Below are positions 34,925-46,113 of a stretch of DNA of 64,000 bases, piece by piece. The stretch spans positions 1 to 64,000 of the forward strand of contig JAMKCH010014125.1 in assembly GCA_023653785.1 (NCBI GenBank), written 5' to 3'. The position numbers were made by a program, and so were the translations under genes. The DNA comes from Ophioderma brevispina (taxonomy: Eukaryota; Echinodermata; Ophiuroidea; Amphilepidida; Ophiodermatidae). Position 1 is the first letter of the stretch, and the number at the start of each line of letters is the position of its first letter. Below the pieces are notes generated by a model that saw only the letters and a program-made list of their open reading frames with translations, was not told the DNA's origin and ran no database searches.

Positions 34925-35145
34925 CAATCCTACGCTCTTAAAACGAAAAAAGAGTGAAAAACCCACTCTAAAAAGAGTAAATACCTCACTCCAAAAAAGG
35001 CTTTAGAGTGAGATCCACTCTAAATAAAGAGTGATGAAAAAATAATAATCCTAAGCAAAGAGTAAAGAGATCACTCCTTTTTAGAGTGAACTAGTCACTC
35101 TTTTAGAGCTGTGGGGGAAAGCCGATTGGAAAAGCAATCACTCTT
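34925..35145 (+). repeat. CACTCT/AGAGTG palindromic repeat cluster, left part
   Basis: Units such as aaagagtg, cactctaaaaagagta, tttagagtgagatccactctaaataaagagtga and cactccttttTAGAGTGaactagtCACTCttt recur at 10-30 base spacing in both orientations. Adjacent CACTCTAAA and TTTAGAGTG form many short dyads. Confidence 0.8.
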
Positions 35146-35240
35146 TGGGGTTGTGATTCTTTGTGAACATTTTGTGGTTTGGGTGAGTATATTGTGAGTG
35201 TAGGTCATAATCATAGCATAGGAACATGAAGTGATGCAAT

Positions 35241-35396
35241 GGGTTGGTACATTTACTGGACCCACTTTGCCCGACAGTCTCAGAACTTTAGCCGCATTTT
35301 ACGGATAAAGCACAGTTATCACATGCCAACTTATTCCGTAAAGGCTGCTGAAATCTGATAGTGTCAGCAAGTGGGGTCAGTAAAATGTACCAACCC
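35241..35396. mobile_element. 156 bp palindromic MITE
   Basis: The left end gggttggtacatttactggacccac is the inverted match of the right end gtggggtcagtaaaatgtaccaaccc, with one indel. The arms continue to pair, less perfectly, to the centre (cgcattttacgg against ccgtaaaggctg), so the whole element can fold into one hairpin. No coding capacity. It sits between two CACTCT clusters. Confidence 0.75.
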
Positions 35397-35399
35397 TGA

Positions 35400-35505
35400 T
35401 ATTATGGCGATCATTGGCATTGTTCAGTGTGTGACATGCAAGATTGTGGCATGCAGAAGTGCTGATCACTGGCATGCATGACCGTGACATGCCAGATTGT
35501 GCGTT
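35400..35505 (+). repeat. GTGACATGC(A/C)AGATTGTG repeat
   Basis: gtgacatgcaagattgtggcatgc near 35,431 recurs as gtgacatgccagattgtgcg near 35,487, and ggcatgc also occurs between them. It adjoins the palindromic MITE. Confidence 0.6.
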
Positions 35506-35769
35506 TTCGTACATACAGGCGGGCCTAGCCTGTTGCCGCAGGGGACTACCGTATTTACGAGTATTACGATATCCGTAAATAACAGTTAATGCTTCTCCAC
35601 ACTTGTCGGTGTAAATGCTAGAAGGGGACAGGAAAACATACCAAGAGACGCAGCCGGAAGACGCAGAGAGGAGGGCGGCATCGAAGGGCAAAGGGGTCAA
35701 CCATTTGTGAACGTTCTCGCAAAATTGGCCGGCATGTTGTTCGAAAATAATATCACGCGATTTGCGTGC

Positions 35770-35815
35770 CCGGGAGGGGCGGGGCGGGCCGGTTCTGATT
35801 GGCTATTAGTTCCAC
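35770..35815 (+). promoter_or_regulatory. GC-box and CCAAT-box pair (speculative)
   Basis: A run ccgggaggggcggggcggg (Sp1-type GC boxes) is followed 20 bases later by gattggcta, a reversed CCAAT box. Such a pair is common in animal promoters, and the local base composition is unusually GC-rich. No first exon or downstream gene is recognised, and the motif lies within a repeat-rich block, so chance or a repeat-borne promoter is possible. Confidence 0.25.
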
Positions 35816-35825
35816 TCCCGAAAAG

Positions 35826-36120
35826 CGTTATTTTCTCACTCTTTAGAGCTAAAAATACGGTCGATAAGAGTTCAGAGTGGGCTTTACTCCGAAGAGAGTG
35901 GCATTTTGAGCCCACTCGGTAACAGAGTGGAGCTCGATTAACCCTCGAGTTAAGGTTTTTGTGTTTTTGGCGGAGACTAATGTCAGGTGCAAACTTTCCT
36001 CGATCTTTTAGAGATTTAAAAGCCCACTACGATGAGAGCTGAAGGTTTAAAGAGAGTACTCCGACAAGTGCAGAGTGTGATTGTTCACTCTTGCAAAGAG
36101 AAGTGTAAAGAAGGGCTCAT
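35826..36120 (+). repeat. CACTCT/AGAGTG repeat cluster, right part
   Basis: Further copies: tctcactctttagagct, gagttcagagtgggctttactccg, gagagtggcattttgagcccactcgg, aacagagtggag and cagagtgtgattgttcactcttgcaaagag. They resume the family seen at 34,925-35,145. Confidence 0.7.
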
Positions 36121-37777
36121 ATGGAGTCGGTAGCCAAGTCGGCAGATAACGTAGGTGGTGATGCCATAAGGCCAGGAAGTGACCTCGCTCTCACAACCAG
36201 CGGCAGCCAAGGGGGGGCGAGACGAGGATATTATTAACACTTTGTCTAATCGGTTATCCTATGCTTTAATACCTATCTAATTCAGCTTGTTATGTATGCT
36301 AATATTATAAGGATAAGATCTGGACTACATTAGACCAACTTGAGCCGACTTCAAATTCCTGTCGTTATTGAAACATTTGTATTGAATTTAAATCATTTAT
36401 ATTGTATTTTAAACTTTTGTTTGTTAACATGCCTTGAAGATGTGGTGAGATATAAAATGACTTGATCTTGACAAACGGAGGACAAAAGGAAAAGCGACAT
36501 TTAGCTCAGGAGGCACAATGAGACAGGCCATGTTTTGTGTTAGGGAGGCAAGGGGAAGAGACATTTTTTGAAGAAGGTTAAGGGGTGGATTCCCAGGGGA
36601 ATGGTAACCACAGGGGTAGGTGTGGATCGTGGAAAAGAGGAAGGTGAAAAAAAAGGTGGGCTGAAGAATGTAGCGCTGGAGAGGAGGAAAGTATGGAAGC
36701 TTATATGAGAAGAAAAAAACACACGACAAAGAATGTTGAGGACGCGAGTGGGGAGCGTTGTGGGGGACTTTGGGGGGGGGGGGACTGATGTTGTCGGGAG
36801 TCGGGGGATGCTTCAAAGAAGGGGTGTTACAGGCATATAATGAAGTGTGTGTTTAAAAGAAAGGTTACGAGGTGCAAGAGAGGATACAGAGGTGTGGTGG
36901 AATGGAAAGCGAGGTGAATGAAGGAAGTAGTACGTAGTAATCGTGAGAACGAAGAAGGATGCGTATAAGGAAAGAAATGGAAAAAATGGTACGGAGAGAA
37001 TAAAGCGAGTTATAAGAGGTTGAAGAAGCGAGCGCAAAGACGTAGTTTGTGGCGATGCTTTGGAAGGAGGGCGGGAGGCTGAGAGAGAAGGCGAGTGAGG
37101 TGAGAAGAAAAGAAGAAAGAACCCAAACAAGGGGTATAAGATAGTGAAGGCAATTGAAATTAGGATGAAAGAGGATGCCACTAGGGGGCAAGAGGTATGA
37201 GAGAACCAAAGGGATGGAAAGTTGGAAGTTCATGAGGAAGAAAGAGTGGGTAGAGTCTTGAAAAAGAAGAATACTGAGGAGAATCATGAATGAGCAGAAA
37301 GGAACGAATGAGTGGGATCAAAAGGTAGAGGGTGATGTAGTGGAAGGGGCCAGGTAGGAGTTCAGTAGGAAGAAGTGGTGATGTGAAGCAATGTAATCAG
37401 AGAAATTAAAAAAATGAAAAGGCACTGACCTTCGGAGGTGGAGTGGAATCTGGATTTGTCTGAGGAGTTTGAGGTGGAAGGTGGGTGTTGAATCAAGGTC
37501 TGTACTTTCGATTGTTGATATTTGAAAATTGTTGATTGATGTGGTCTCAGAGAGTGCTAAAGAAGGTTGATGAGCGAGATGTTGTATGCTGATGACGTTG
37601 TTTAATGTGTGAGACAATGGAGGCCCCGGATTGAGGGAAAATTAAGTTTGGAAATGGAAGAAGGCTTTGGAGTAATGGTGAAGGTAAACCTTGGGAGATA
37701 GTAAGTGTGTGGTGAGTGGGGTGGAGGAGGAAGTGGGTGATAGTGAGAAGGTTAGACCCTTGTGGCATGTGTTGCTG

Positions 37778-37993
37778 CAGTGGCGCCGTAGCCAGAGGGG
37801 GGCAGGGGGGGGGCAGCAGCTTGCCCCCCCTTGTGGCGGGATTTGCCCCCCCCCGCTTGCCCCACTGAGAAAAATTAGTATGATTACATAGGACATATAC
37901 TATACTAACAAATTTTACTATATGCTGCCCCCCCTGAAATATGTGTGCCCCCGGTGCCCCCCTGAAAAAAAAAAAGTGGCTACCGGCCCACTG
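37778..37993. mobile_element. MITE with CAGTGG termini, inserted in the LINE
   Basis: It starts CAGTGGCGCCGTAGCCA and ends TGGCTACCGGCCCACTG, terminal inverted repeats of about 17 bp with two mismatches. The interior has G-rich and C-rich blocks (gcaggggggggg... and gcttgcccccccc) that also pair, and an A tract before the right end. Length is 216 bp. It interrupts the LINE right after the PCGMC-coding motif. CAGTGGC(G) termini are hAT-like; I could not confirm an 8 bp target duplication. Confidence 0.75.
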
Positions 37994-38348
37994 CAGTCGT
38001 GCAAGAGGAACCTAACCCCGCGAATTCTAGTGTCGGTGTGAGCAACCCATGTCGGAAATGGCCCCACCTAATGGGAGATGCACAAAAATGAACGCAAGAG
38101 AGTGACCACAGTCTAGGTAAAATATTTGTTGTGTGGAAGATCCTCGGGAGAAAAGAGCTAAGGATGGTGGGAACGGTGCGAAAAGTTGTGTGGATGGGGT
38201 GTGGAATCACCTACCTGGGGGGACAGGTTTAGTTAGGGTGGGTGGAGGAGCGAGGCGGGTCCATGTGACAAGTTGCCAGTAAGGTATGGGTGGGTTGAAG
38301 ATGAAAGGGAATGGTACAGACCCATACGCAGGGAGGCAGGCGGTTGCC

Positions 38349-38515
38349 ACACACACACACACAAACAAAATTACCACAAAAATTGACCACAAAAAAGTCC
38401 AATTTTTGCAAATAGATGTTCAAAAAGTTCCAACAGCAACACATTTTATGGGGTTAGGGTCCCACCTTTACCAAAAGAGGTCCACTTTTACAAAAAGTCA
38501 TGTACCCCCAAAATA
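38349..38515. other. Probable insertion in the LINE, starting with a (CA)n tract
   Basis: LINE similarity breaks at a (ca)7 tract and resumes near 38,520. The intervening sequence has C-A-rich phrases (accacaaaaattgaccac, caaaaagttcc, gtccacttttac) repeated with small changes. Confidence 0.45.
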
Positions 38516-39060
38516 AATCGCATATGGCCATGGGAATCGTTGTATAAGGTTGTGTGAGATCGTGATGTTGTTATGGGGGAGCGAAGTGACATAGTGTCGG
38601 CTGAGGCGAAAAATGACGATAGGATTGTGAGGGACAGGAGAATGATGAGAGCAAGGGGTGTGGTGTGAAGTTGATGGATAGGAGAAAAAGACTGAGGACT
38701 GAGCCGATGTGGGGTTTGGAAGAAGTGTTGACCGGTTGGCGAAGGCGATAGTGTACGTTGGTATGGGCACTGTGAGGAAAGGATTGCTGAGCATGTCTTT
38801 AAGAGCGGCTTGTGAATTCGAGGTGGGCCAGATTGAGGCGGAGGGGACAACCAAGACGACCTTCGAAGCAGCCAATGGAGGAGAGTAGGAGAGTTGGGGT
38901 CCGAGGATGGGAGGATGCATTGAATCAGGCACAAGTGGACAAGGAGGAGTAAGGGCGATTGCTACGAGTGAGCTGTAAATCGGCCACCCTGTTTTACGGG
39001 ACAACAACCGGATTTAAAACTTTGGATTACTACTACTACGACGGTACGACAATACAGGAC

Positions 39061-40630
39061 ACTTAGTACAACACATTGAACTGAATGGAGGGGGGGGGGA
39101 AGATTCATATCTTTGGACATGTGTGTCTTCCTTTTCTGTTACATTTTGCAGTTGCCCAAAAACTACCTTGGGAATTCTATAGACTTTATCCTTCCCCCTT
39201 TTAATAGAGTCATGCAATTCCAAATTTTAATCATATTTGACTTTTTGAGTGAACATCACTGATGTGGCTTCTTTAAACCTGCATAGGATTGGTGACATTG
39301 AACTAAATGTTAACAACATCTATTTTAGTGGGGTGGCGGTAGGTTTATGGATCATACCCTATAAAATTTGTTAGAATCAATTCAACCAGCTGAAAAGCAG
39401 GGTTGGGGGCAGCAGCAGGGGGGTGGTGGGGAAACCCCGCAAGAGTTTCACACTCCCAAAGAAAGAAAAGAAATGTGGATGTTTAAGCAATAAATTGGCA
39501 TTAAAATTTGGGTTTTTAATTATATCGAGTTTAATAGTGTAATCGTTCGCCCGCCCTGTCTTTACCATGGCGTTCCGCCCTGTACCTACGACAGCAGGGG
39601 GTAGCAGAAGAATCCAAATGCTTGATACTCTCTTTCAGGGATGTGTTCCCAAATTCCTTATTGTTTGTATATTATTGTTATAATATGGCATATGAAGGGG
39701 GTTCATCAAGAGTGTTTGGTTCTATGAGAAGGCGTGTTATCAAATTGACTTTTTGTAACTATTTGTTTTAAAAAATAATGTTATGGTATAATTAGCATGA
39801 ATGAAATTAGGGGAATTAATTAGGGATATTGATAATTGTGTATACATAAAATGTACTTGTAGGAATTCAAAGATGGGAATATTATCAGATAAATTGCCAA
39901 TTTCAATTTTGATGAATTGATTACTTGTCATTCTATGTTCTTTGAGTACAAAGACCAAGTGATAACCATGGTACAAGAATACCTTATATTCACTGATTAA
40001 CTATGTAGTAAATAATAAATAATTGCAGAGGACAAAACCTTAGTGAATTCGCAGCTAGTAGTACGAACAGATTGGGTGGTAAACATTGGAATAAAAGTGA
40101 TAGTGGTTTGTAAAATCGACAAGTTGATTTCATGCTCCCCTAAAATATCACAATATTAACGTGCCCACAAAAATCATTTTGGCTGGAGTATTTGGCCATA
40201 TTGAATAACCTTTCTGACCTCACTTGTTCAAGTTAGCCATTTCCAAGTTCTAGGGCACATTGGGACTCATTAGTTTAATTCTCTCTATGGTCAAATTGAA
40301 GGTGACCTAGGTCTATTTGTCCCTGGCTACGTGGCTAATAATTATTAGGCCATTTAATTCCTTGGATTGCAAGTCTCTTTCATTTAAACTATGATGACGT
40401 GAATATGATTATAAGATGAATTGATATTTGCACCGAGCTCTATTGTTGTTTATATCCGGAGACACACAATACAAGGAAGCACTGAATTGCTTAAACAGTC
40501 CATGGACATATTTCCTGGAAGTCAAATTACAAGCTAGTGACACTAATTTGTGGAAATCAACTGCCACTTATGACCTAGGCTGCCAAATCTAGTTGCATCA
40601 AGAACCCTTCATAAATCCAGTGACATTAAG
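39061..40630. other. Unassigned stretch
   Basis: No gene or repeat family recognised. Contains a G run near 39,088-39,098 and a short TTATTG/TTATAA-rich section near 39,660-39,690. Confidence 0.4.
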
Positions 40631-40638
40631 TAACTCTT

Positions 40639-40652
40639 GGGGGGGGGGGGGG
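40639..40652 (+). repeat. G homopolymer tract
   Basis: About 14 consecutive G residues. Confidence 0.85.
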
Positions 40653-40896
40653 TATGTGGAATACCCTAACCATGTTCAATGAAACTGGGAATAATATTAA
40701 TGGTTAATGTTGGTACCAAGTGACGATGTTCCCACACTATAAATTAGTTTAATTCGGTACAGTGTACATTAGGATTCCAGGTATGAGGTGAACAGAGGAT
40801 ATGGCTAGGATGTACAACAGGTGGGCAAGGAGTCTGATGTCTTGCAGGAGCACCTTTCAGTACACTACAACAACTATGTTAGCTACAATAATTACA

Positions 40897-41012
40897 ACTC
40901 GCTACTCAACAACCACATACACAAACTCGCACACAATCGCCATACAACTCGCCCCCTACAACTCGCCTCACAACTCGCCTAAACACAACTCGCCTTTTCA
41001 CAACTCGCTACT
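40897..41012 (-). repeat. GCGAGTTG minisatellite, minus orientation
   Basis: caactcgc units with short spacers (tacaactcgctact, caaactcgcacaca, tacaactcgcccc, tacaactcgcctca, caactcgcctaaa, acaactcgcctttt, cacaactcgctact). The reverse complement is the same unit as at 22,525-22,812, so the two loci carry one minisatellite family in opposite orientation 18 kb apart. The threonine/serine/asparagine-rich plus frame 40,801-41,082 is an artefact of it. Confidence 0.85.
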
Positions 41013-41142
41013 TAGCCAATACCGGAATATGTGCAGTAAAAATTTTCTCAAAATGATATTTCTGAAAAAAAAATTTCTTTGAACTTGTTACCTACAAAAA
41101 TATACCCCTACACAGTCCCAATCATTATCACTGGGAAGCCGT

Positions 41143-41983
41143 CTGATTCATAAAAAGAAGTTTACTTTATTTTTTCGCGGCGTCGTAGTAGTAAAAAATC
41201 TAAAAAAAAAAAGGGCTCTGAATTATATCTCATTGCAAAGGATTACTGAAGGTCTAAATTAAAAAACAGAAATTTTAAAATTTGCCACATGCTAAACCCA
41301 AGTTATTACTCATTGAATTAAAATCGCACATTTTACGGACTGTACACACTATGGGTAACTTGCATCCTTTTCTATTCACGCCAAATCAATAAAGCGTGAA
41401 TGAAAAGACAGATAAATTGGTTTGCAACTTTTATTGTAAAAATACTCATACTCAAAAAAATAAATCAAACGATAATTAAGTCGTCTTTTCTATCATCAAG
41501 CGGTGTATAACATATCTATTTCATTCTTAAAATTTTGTCTGCAATTGTTTGTTTAAGAACTGCGTCAAGAGAAGTCTACCAAGACGAAACAGTAATAGAG
41601 ACTCGCGAAATTCAAAATTCGCTGATCATTTAAAATTAATTGTCACCATTCAAATTTGTTCTCTTGATTGATGGATTTTGAGTAGGAGTGTATAAAAGTA
41701 AAACTTTCAGTTTTGACAATGAAAGTTGCAAACCGATGAAGGCTTTCTTGTTCACGCATGATTGATTGGGGTAAATAGAAACCGTTGCAAGTTACCCAGA
41801 TGTGTACAGTCAGGAAAATGGTGGTTTATTCAAAATTAGTTATAATCGAGAAAATTAAAAAGTTCTTTTTTTTCAATTTAGCACATACAAGGAATCTGCT
41901 CTTGATCTAATGATATAGTAGTTTACAAGAATTTTGAGTTTTTTAAATGATAATAAAATGAGAAACTTCTTTTTATGAATCAG
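41143..41983. mobile_element. Foldback element, 841 bp
   Basis: Ends CTGATTCATAAAAAGAAG and CTTCTTTTTATGAATCAG are perfect inverted copies of 18 bases. The inverted match continues inward: ctgtacacactatgggtaac at 41,340 pairs with gttacccagatgtgtacag at 41,791, and ggtttgcaacttttattgt at 41,419 pairs with acaatgaaagttgcaaacc near 41,718. The element can fold on itself along most of its length around a centre near 41,560. No transposase is visible. Confidence 0.85.
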
Positions 41984-44170
41984 CCTGTATGCATAGTTTA
42001 TGCTAAGCCATTTATTGTGGAGCTATAAAGTTAGAGAAAGGCATTTTGGGGGCTTTGTGGTAAAATAATCTCAGTTTGGTTCAGTCCAGAAGAAAGCGTA
42101 CAAGTACGAAACGTACAAGTTACGTACATACGTCATAATTTCCCACAATGCGTGCAACTTTTAAAGGGAAACATTAGGTTTACCCGGACAGTATATTTTT
42201 ACAGTTCTGAAGCTGTAATCTTCCACTACAAGAGTTTTATAAAAACTTATCAAACAAAAGGTATGTGCGGATTTTTGATATCTTTTCAAATAAAAAGATA
42301 TAAATAAGAAAAATGATATGACGTCATTCCCAGTGCCATTTTTTCAATAATTAAATTGTTGACAATGATATCAAAATTTTTGACACATTTGTTTATAATG
42401 TAGTTTGGCATCAGTTCTGAAATGTGGATCCTTATCATATAAAAACTGAGAATCTCAGGGATTTGTTTTTGTAAAATTTCTTTGTATTTCTTTATATTTT
42501 TTAAACCTGTATGATGCACTATTCGTCTACAACAGCGGTTAAAGTTGGGAAATATACATTGACAATAGAGGTAGTACCAGATGAAAATGAGCTTTTTCCT
42601 TTTTCTCAAAACCCTATCTCGAGAGATTTGTCATTAACATTTAAGTGACGGATGGACCCTCAATTGGTTTTTCGCGCTGGCCGCTTTAAGCGTGGGATTT
42701 TTTTCGGGCCGAGTTTTTTTTGTAATTGTCTTGACTTATGAGTTCTTTTATACAAAAAATAAATAAATCGGCCAAGCATTAATGAGTTAATAATGAGGGT
42801 CCCATGGAACCCCCCTTCGGCATTACGGAGTCATTTGGGAAATTTTTAAAAATGAAAAGGATTTTTTTTATAATAATTTTCTTTTGCTTTATATATGTTC
42901 ACACATACACATTTAAGTAAACAATGATAGTAACGTTAAACAACAAACACTTTCGTCGTGGACGTGGCTAAACCATTAATGTACAAATCAATGGGAAAAA
43001 TGACATGGATTTTTCAACGCCCTTAAAAATACAGAATTCCTAAAACTGCCAAGTTTTATGTTAACTATATGTTTTGGGTCTTAAAGAGATAAAAAAACAT
43101 TAAAATAAGTTTTAAAAGTTTGATGTAAGGGCAATGGGCTTATTGAATTTTCTTCTTTTTTTTGCCTGGCCATTTTCGCTTGTATAAAAAAGTTTTTGCC
43201 CACAATAGTTTTCAGGGCCAAATAACAAATTTCATGTTTTATTGCTGATTTGGGGTTGTATGATGACCCTTCACATGTGGTATAAATTTCGTGCGAAAAT
43301 TCCCTCGGGAAAGTGTGTCCTTGGGGGAGGGGGGTCACAGGGAATCCCTTGGGCACAACGGGAGTGAAAACCCTTGGCACTTAAGTGTTAACAGATTTGA
43401 TTACCTACAAAAGTATCACATTACATAAACACTGGGGCGCTTGATATGTTTCCTTAAGGTCAGGACCACGATGTGGGGCTGGCAAGTTGCCTATTAGTGG
43501 GTGTTCTATGGGTCATTTTAGTAAAACCACTTATTACGATAAATAATAGAATAAGGTATATCGTGTATGAAGTCTGTGAACAAAAATACACCATACATGG
43601 AGCGTTTAATCCTGTGTTGTTGAACTAAGCAATTTAAAGATACAGAAAATGTACAGTAAATATAAGGAAAAGTTGACGAAAATGTAGTTTTCTCTAAATC
43701 ACTATTTGCAGAGAATTTTGTACTTAAATCTTCAACAACCCCACAAGTTATTATCATGCAAAGAACACGTAACTTATCACATCAGGGTTATGGCTGATAT
43801 GGCACACTTCTAAGTTAAATTTTTTTGCTCATTTTAGTTTTAAAAATATCCATTTAAAAAAAAGTATGGTATTTAAAAAATGTTGCTTAAATCCTTCTCA
43901 TGTCGGAAAATGTAGGTGCACGCAAAACGTAAATTGCAAAAATAAGAAAAGATGTCTAGCTCTGATAGTGCAAAATAGACTGACAAATGATTGATTGCTT
44001 TTTTCAGTTTTCAGGAAAAGTTATAGTAAGAACAGTAATGACTATGTTAGGATACCTAACACTGGTCACAAAAATATTAACGTTAACGTCCGAATTTTTG
44101 ACGATTTTTTTTTTGTTAAAATTTCTGATTAGTAAACCACTCAAAGTGCCTCTAATTGGTTATGATCTTC
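41984..44170. other. Unassigned AT-rich stretch
   Basis: The minus-strand frame 42,286-42,609 (107 codons, begins TTG) and 43,081-43,380 (99 codons) show no recognised family. No clear repeat borders. Confidence 0.4.
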
Positions 44171-44171
44171 A

Positions 44172-44585
44172 TTAAGAAAAATATATGCTATTATCTACAC
44201 AGTCTCTCTCTGACAAAACGTAAGGTAGTATTAAACGTGATGGTGGTAATACTATACGTTTAACTGAAAAATCTTCATTGAGAGGAGGAAATAATATCAG
44301 ATTGTGGTTGCTGTCCACTTGAGATGAAAAATATATAAAGCTGTCGATCCAGATCCATATTAACAGGATCTTTTCGTACTTCACTCTGAATTTGAATGTA
44401 AAGATTTTATGTTGTGCATATCTTTTGCTAACGCGTGAAGTAAATTTTATTGCAGGAATGTGCAAATGAAATTTAAGATGAACACTTGAAGTGCTCAAAA
44501 TACCTCTCCAAGCAAACAGCTTTATTTCCCATTTTCTTGAGTTTTCGACATTCCCCATTTTTACATTGTACAGCATTTCAGGCAT
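44172..44585 (-). CDS. Unrecognised 137-codon open frame (doubtful)
   Basis: The minus-strand frame starts at ATG and is open for 137 codons. The product would be basic, tryptophan- and isoleucine-rich in the middle (KILLIWIWIDSFIYFSS), with no domain I recognise. It stands alone, without neighbouring exons, conserved motifs or promoter. In 64 kb of AT-rich DNA read in six frames, one frame of this size can arise by chance. Confidence 0.2.
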   Translation of the reverse strand: MPEMLYNVKMGNVENSRKWEIKLFAWRGILSTSSVHLKFHLHIPAIKFTSRVSKRYAQHKIFTFKFRVKYEKILLIWIWIDSFIYFSSQVDSNHNLILFPPLNEDFSVKRIVLPPSRLILPYVLSERDCVDNSIYFS

Positions 44586-44763
44586 TACGATAGCCTATAG
44601 GTTATTTTACAAATACTAAAATTATGAAACAAAATGATAGGAAAAAAGTCATTCAAAATATTTTGCTGATGCGATTAGGAAAAATCCAAATTTCAGACTT
44701 GGGATCGGGCAGTACTCGTGCAAATGGCTTACATTCATTCTTAAAGGTTTCTTACATTCATTG

Positions 44764-44873
44764 TTAAAGGTGCATGTTCCGTTTGTCTTTGGGATCTCCT
44801 GGCCCTGAGTGTATACAAGTGCCAGACTTTCTGCTGAGAACACAATAGACATAAATCGGACAAGCACCTTTAA
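44764..44873. mobile_element. Short MITE, family TTAAAGGTGC
   Basis: Ends TTAAAGGTGCATGTTCCG and the inverted cggacaagcacctttaa match with small differences. It is 110 bp. The right-end sequence is repeated at 44,982-45,014, and a longer relative lies at 61,955-62,259. Confidence 0.65.
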
Positions 44874-45030
44874 TTAGGTAATTATTCAGTGACAATATTC
44901 AATTTATCAAAAATTAGATTTGTACCTGTCAAATTATTTGATACAATTATTCAGTTTACTTTGAGTAAACACGTGTATAAACACAATAGACATAAATCGA
45001 ACAAGCACCTTTAATTAGGTGATTAATTAT
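44841..45030 (+). repeat. Direct repeat, ~141 bp spacing
   Basis: cacaatagacataaatcg, acaagcacctttaattagg and, downstream, attcagt and aatattcaatttatcaaaaa appear at 44,841 and again at 44,982 in the same order, so the right end of the MITE plus its flank has been duplicated. Confidence 0.8.
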
Positions 45031-45146
45031 TTATTCAGTCACAGCTGACATTGCTGTTATTAATCATGGCAAAAACTGGAACAATTACGAGTATAAAATA
45101 TTCAATTTATCAAAAAACAACAGATTTGTTCATGTAAGCATATTTA

Positions 45147-46113
45147 CACACTGGCCAGAAGTATTGCAACATGCAGAAAAACAATATATATTCAAACATT
45201 GATTTAAAATTGCACCAGGAATTCTTAACTATACATTGATTATTGTCAGAATTACGATTTTCAAACAGATGCGGTTTCCCAAAATCAAATAGTGCGACAT
45301 ACGTTTGATTTGCTTGTCATGTTCCCAAAATATGGCTGGTTAAAGAGGCCAGTTAATGATATCTTGCCGATTGTACTCCAGAAGGAATACAGGCACAGGA
45401 ACGTCAAAATGGCTGCAAAATAATCACTAAATTGATTATATGGGTTTGTCAGGGTCTACTCTAAATTTTTAGGGTACTAATCGGAGTGGTTGTATGGACC
45501 GGAAATGAGATAATGTCAATAGAAAACGGGCGCACGTCCAGGGCCGTTGGACTCGGGAAATTTAATGACAAGAAAGCGGTCACATGATCACTTGAAAACA
45601 ACTTTTTAATCGCACCGTTGACATTTTTGCTGTTTGTCATGCACTGTGAACACGTAATTTGACTTGATTTATGTAAACCACGTGATTTATCAGACGAGTA
45701 GCATTTTGATGTCTCCAATTTTTCACACATTTTTCTAAGACCACCGTCTTCCATTGACTTTATCTCATTTCCCGTCCTCAAAACCACTCAATTTTTTTCC
45801 TGCAAATATTTAAATAAACCCTAACGAACCCGAATAATTCATTAAGCGGCCATTTTGAAGCCATTTCATTTGTTTCTGTGTCTGTATTCCTTCTGGAGTG
45901 CAAACGGCAAGTTATCGTTCGCAGTTCCTGTAATTCGCCATATTTATGGAACATGACAATCAAATCAAACATATTTCACCCTCTTGGATTCTGGGGAATA
46001 ACATCTGTATGAAAACCATAAGATGTGGTCAAGAATACATGGTATAATTTGAAATCAATTTGTGATTACGAATTTCGTTTTTTGCATGTTGCAATACTTT
46101 TGGCCAGTGTGTG
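45147..46113. mobile_element. Foldback element with Tc1/mariner-type ends, 967 bp
   Basis: The left end after TA reads CACACTGGCCAGAAGTATTG; the right end, inverted, reads CACACTGGCCAAAAGTATTG preceded by CA and TA. TA on both sides fits the Tc1/mariner target. The inverted match continues inward: tactccagaaggaatacagg near 45,374 against tgtattccttctggagtgca near 45,884, and ggaaatgagataatgtcaat near 45,501 against attgactttatctcatttcc near 45,754. It has no transposase and would need one in trans. Confidence 0.85.

Larger units (their letters stand above)
36490..39060 (+). pseudogene. LINE (endonuclease, RT, CxxC, C-terminal domain), plus strand, broken
   Basis: Coding similarity in scattered plus frames, in the order expected: end of an AP endonuclease domain (RHFLKKVKG..., 36,555-36,600), VALERRKVWKL (36,675-36,705), linker EVWWNGKRGE and KKDAYKE (36,890-36,970), NEWDQKVEGDVVEG (37,309-37,350), RT catalytic YADD at 37,586-37,597 with MLYADDVV, KVNLGR, a PCGMC cysteine motif (37,757-37,772), YLG region near 38,205, KLMDRRK (38,670), FEVGQIEAEG (38,815-38,845), EDALNQAQVD and FYGTTTGFKTL near 39,000. 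The tail reads tactactactacga, the trinucleotide tail known for this LINE type. RT motifs A and B are missing, suggesting an internal deletion around 37,350-37,580. The strong G excess of the plus strand explains the long antisense frames. Confidence 0.8.

Noticed and set aside
36424..39007. Minus-strand proline/serine-rich frames (130, 140, 148 and 169 codons)
   Set aside because: They are antisense to a LINE with strong G excess; several minus frames are open at once, as expected from composition.
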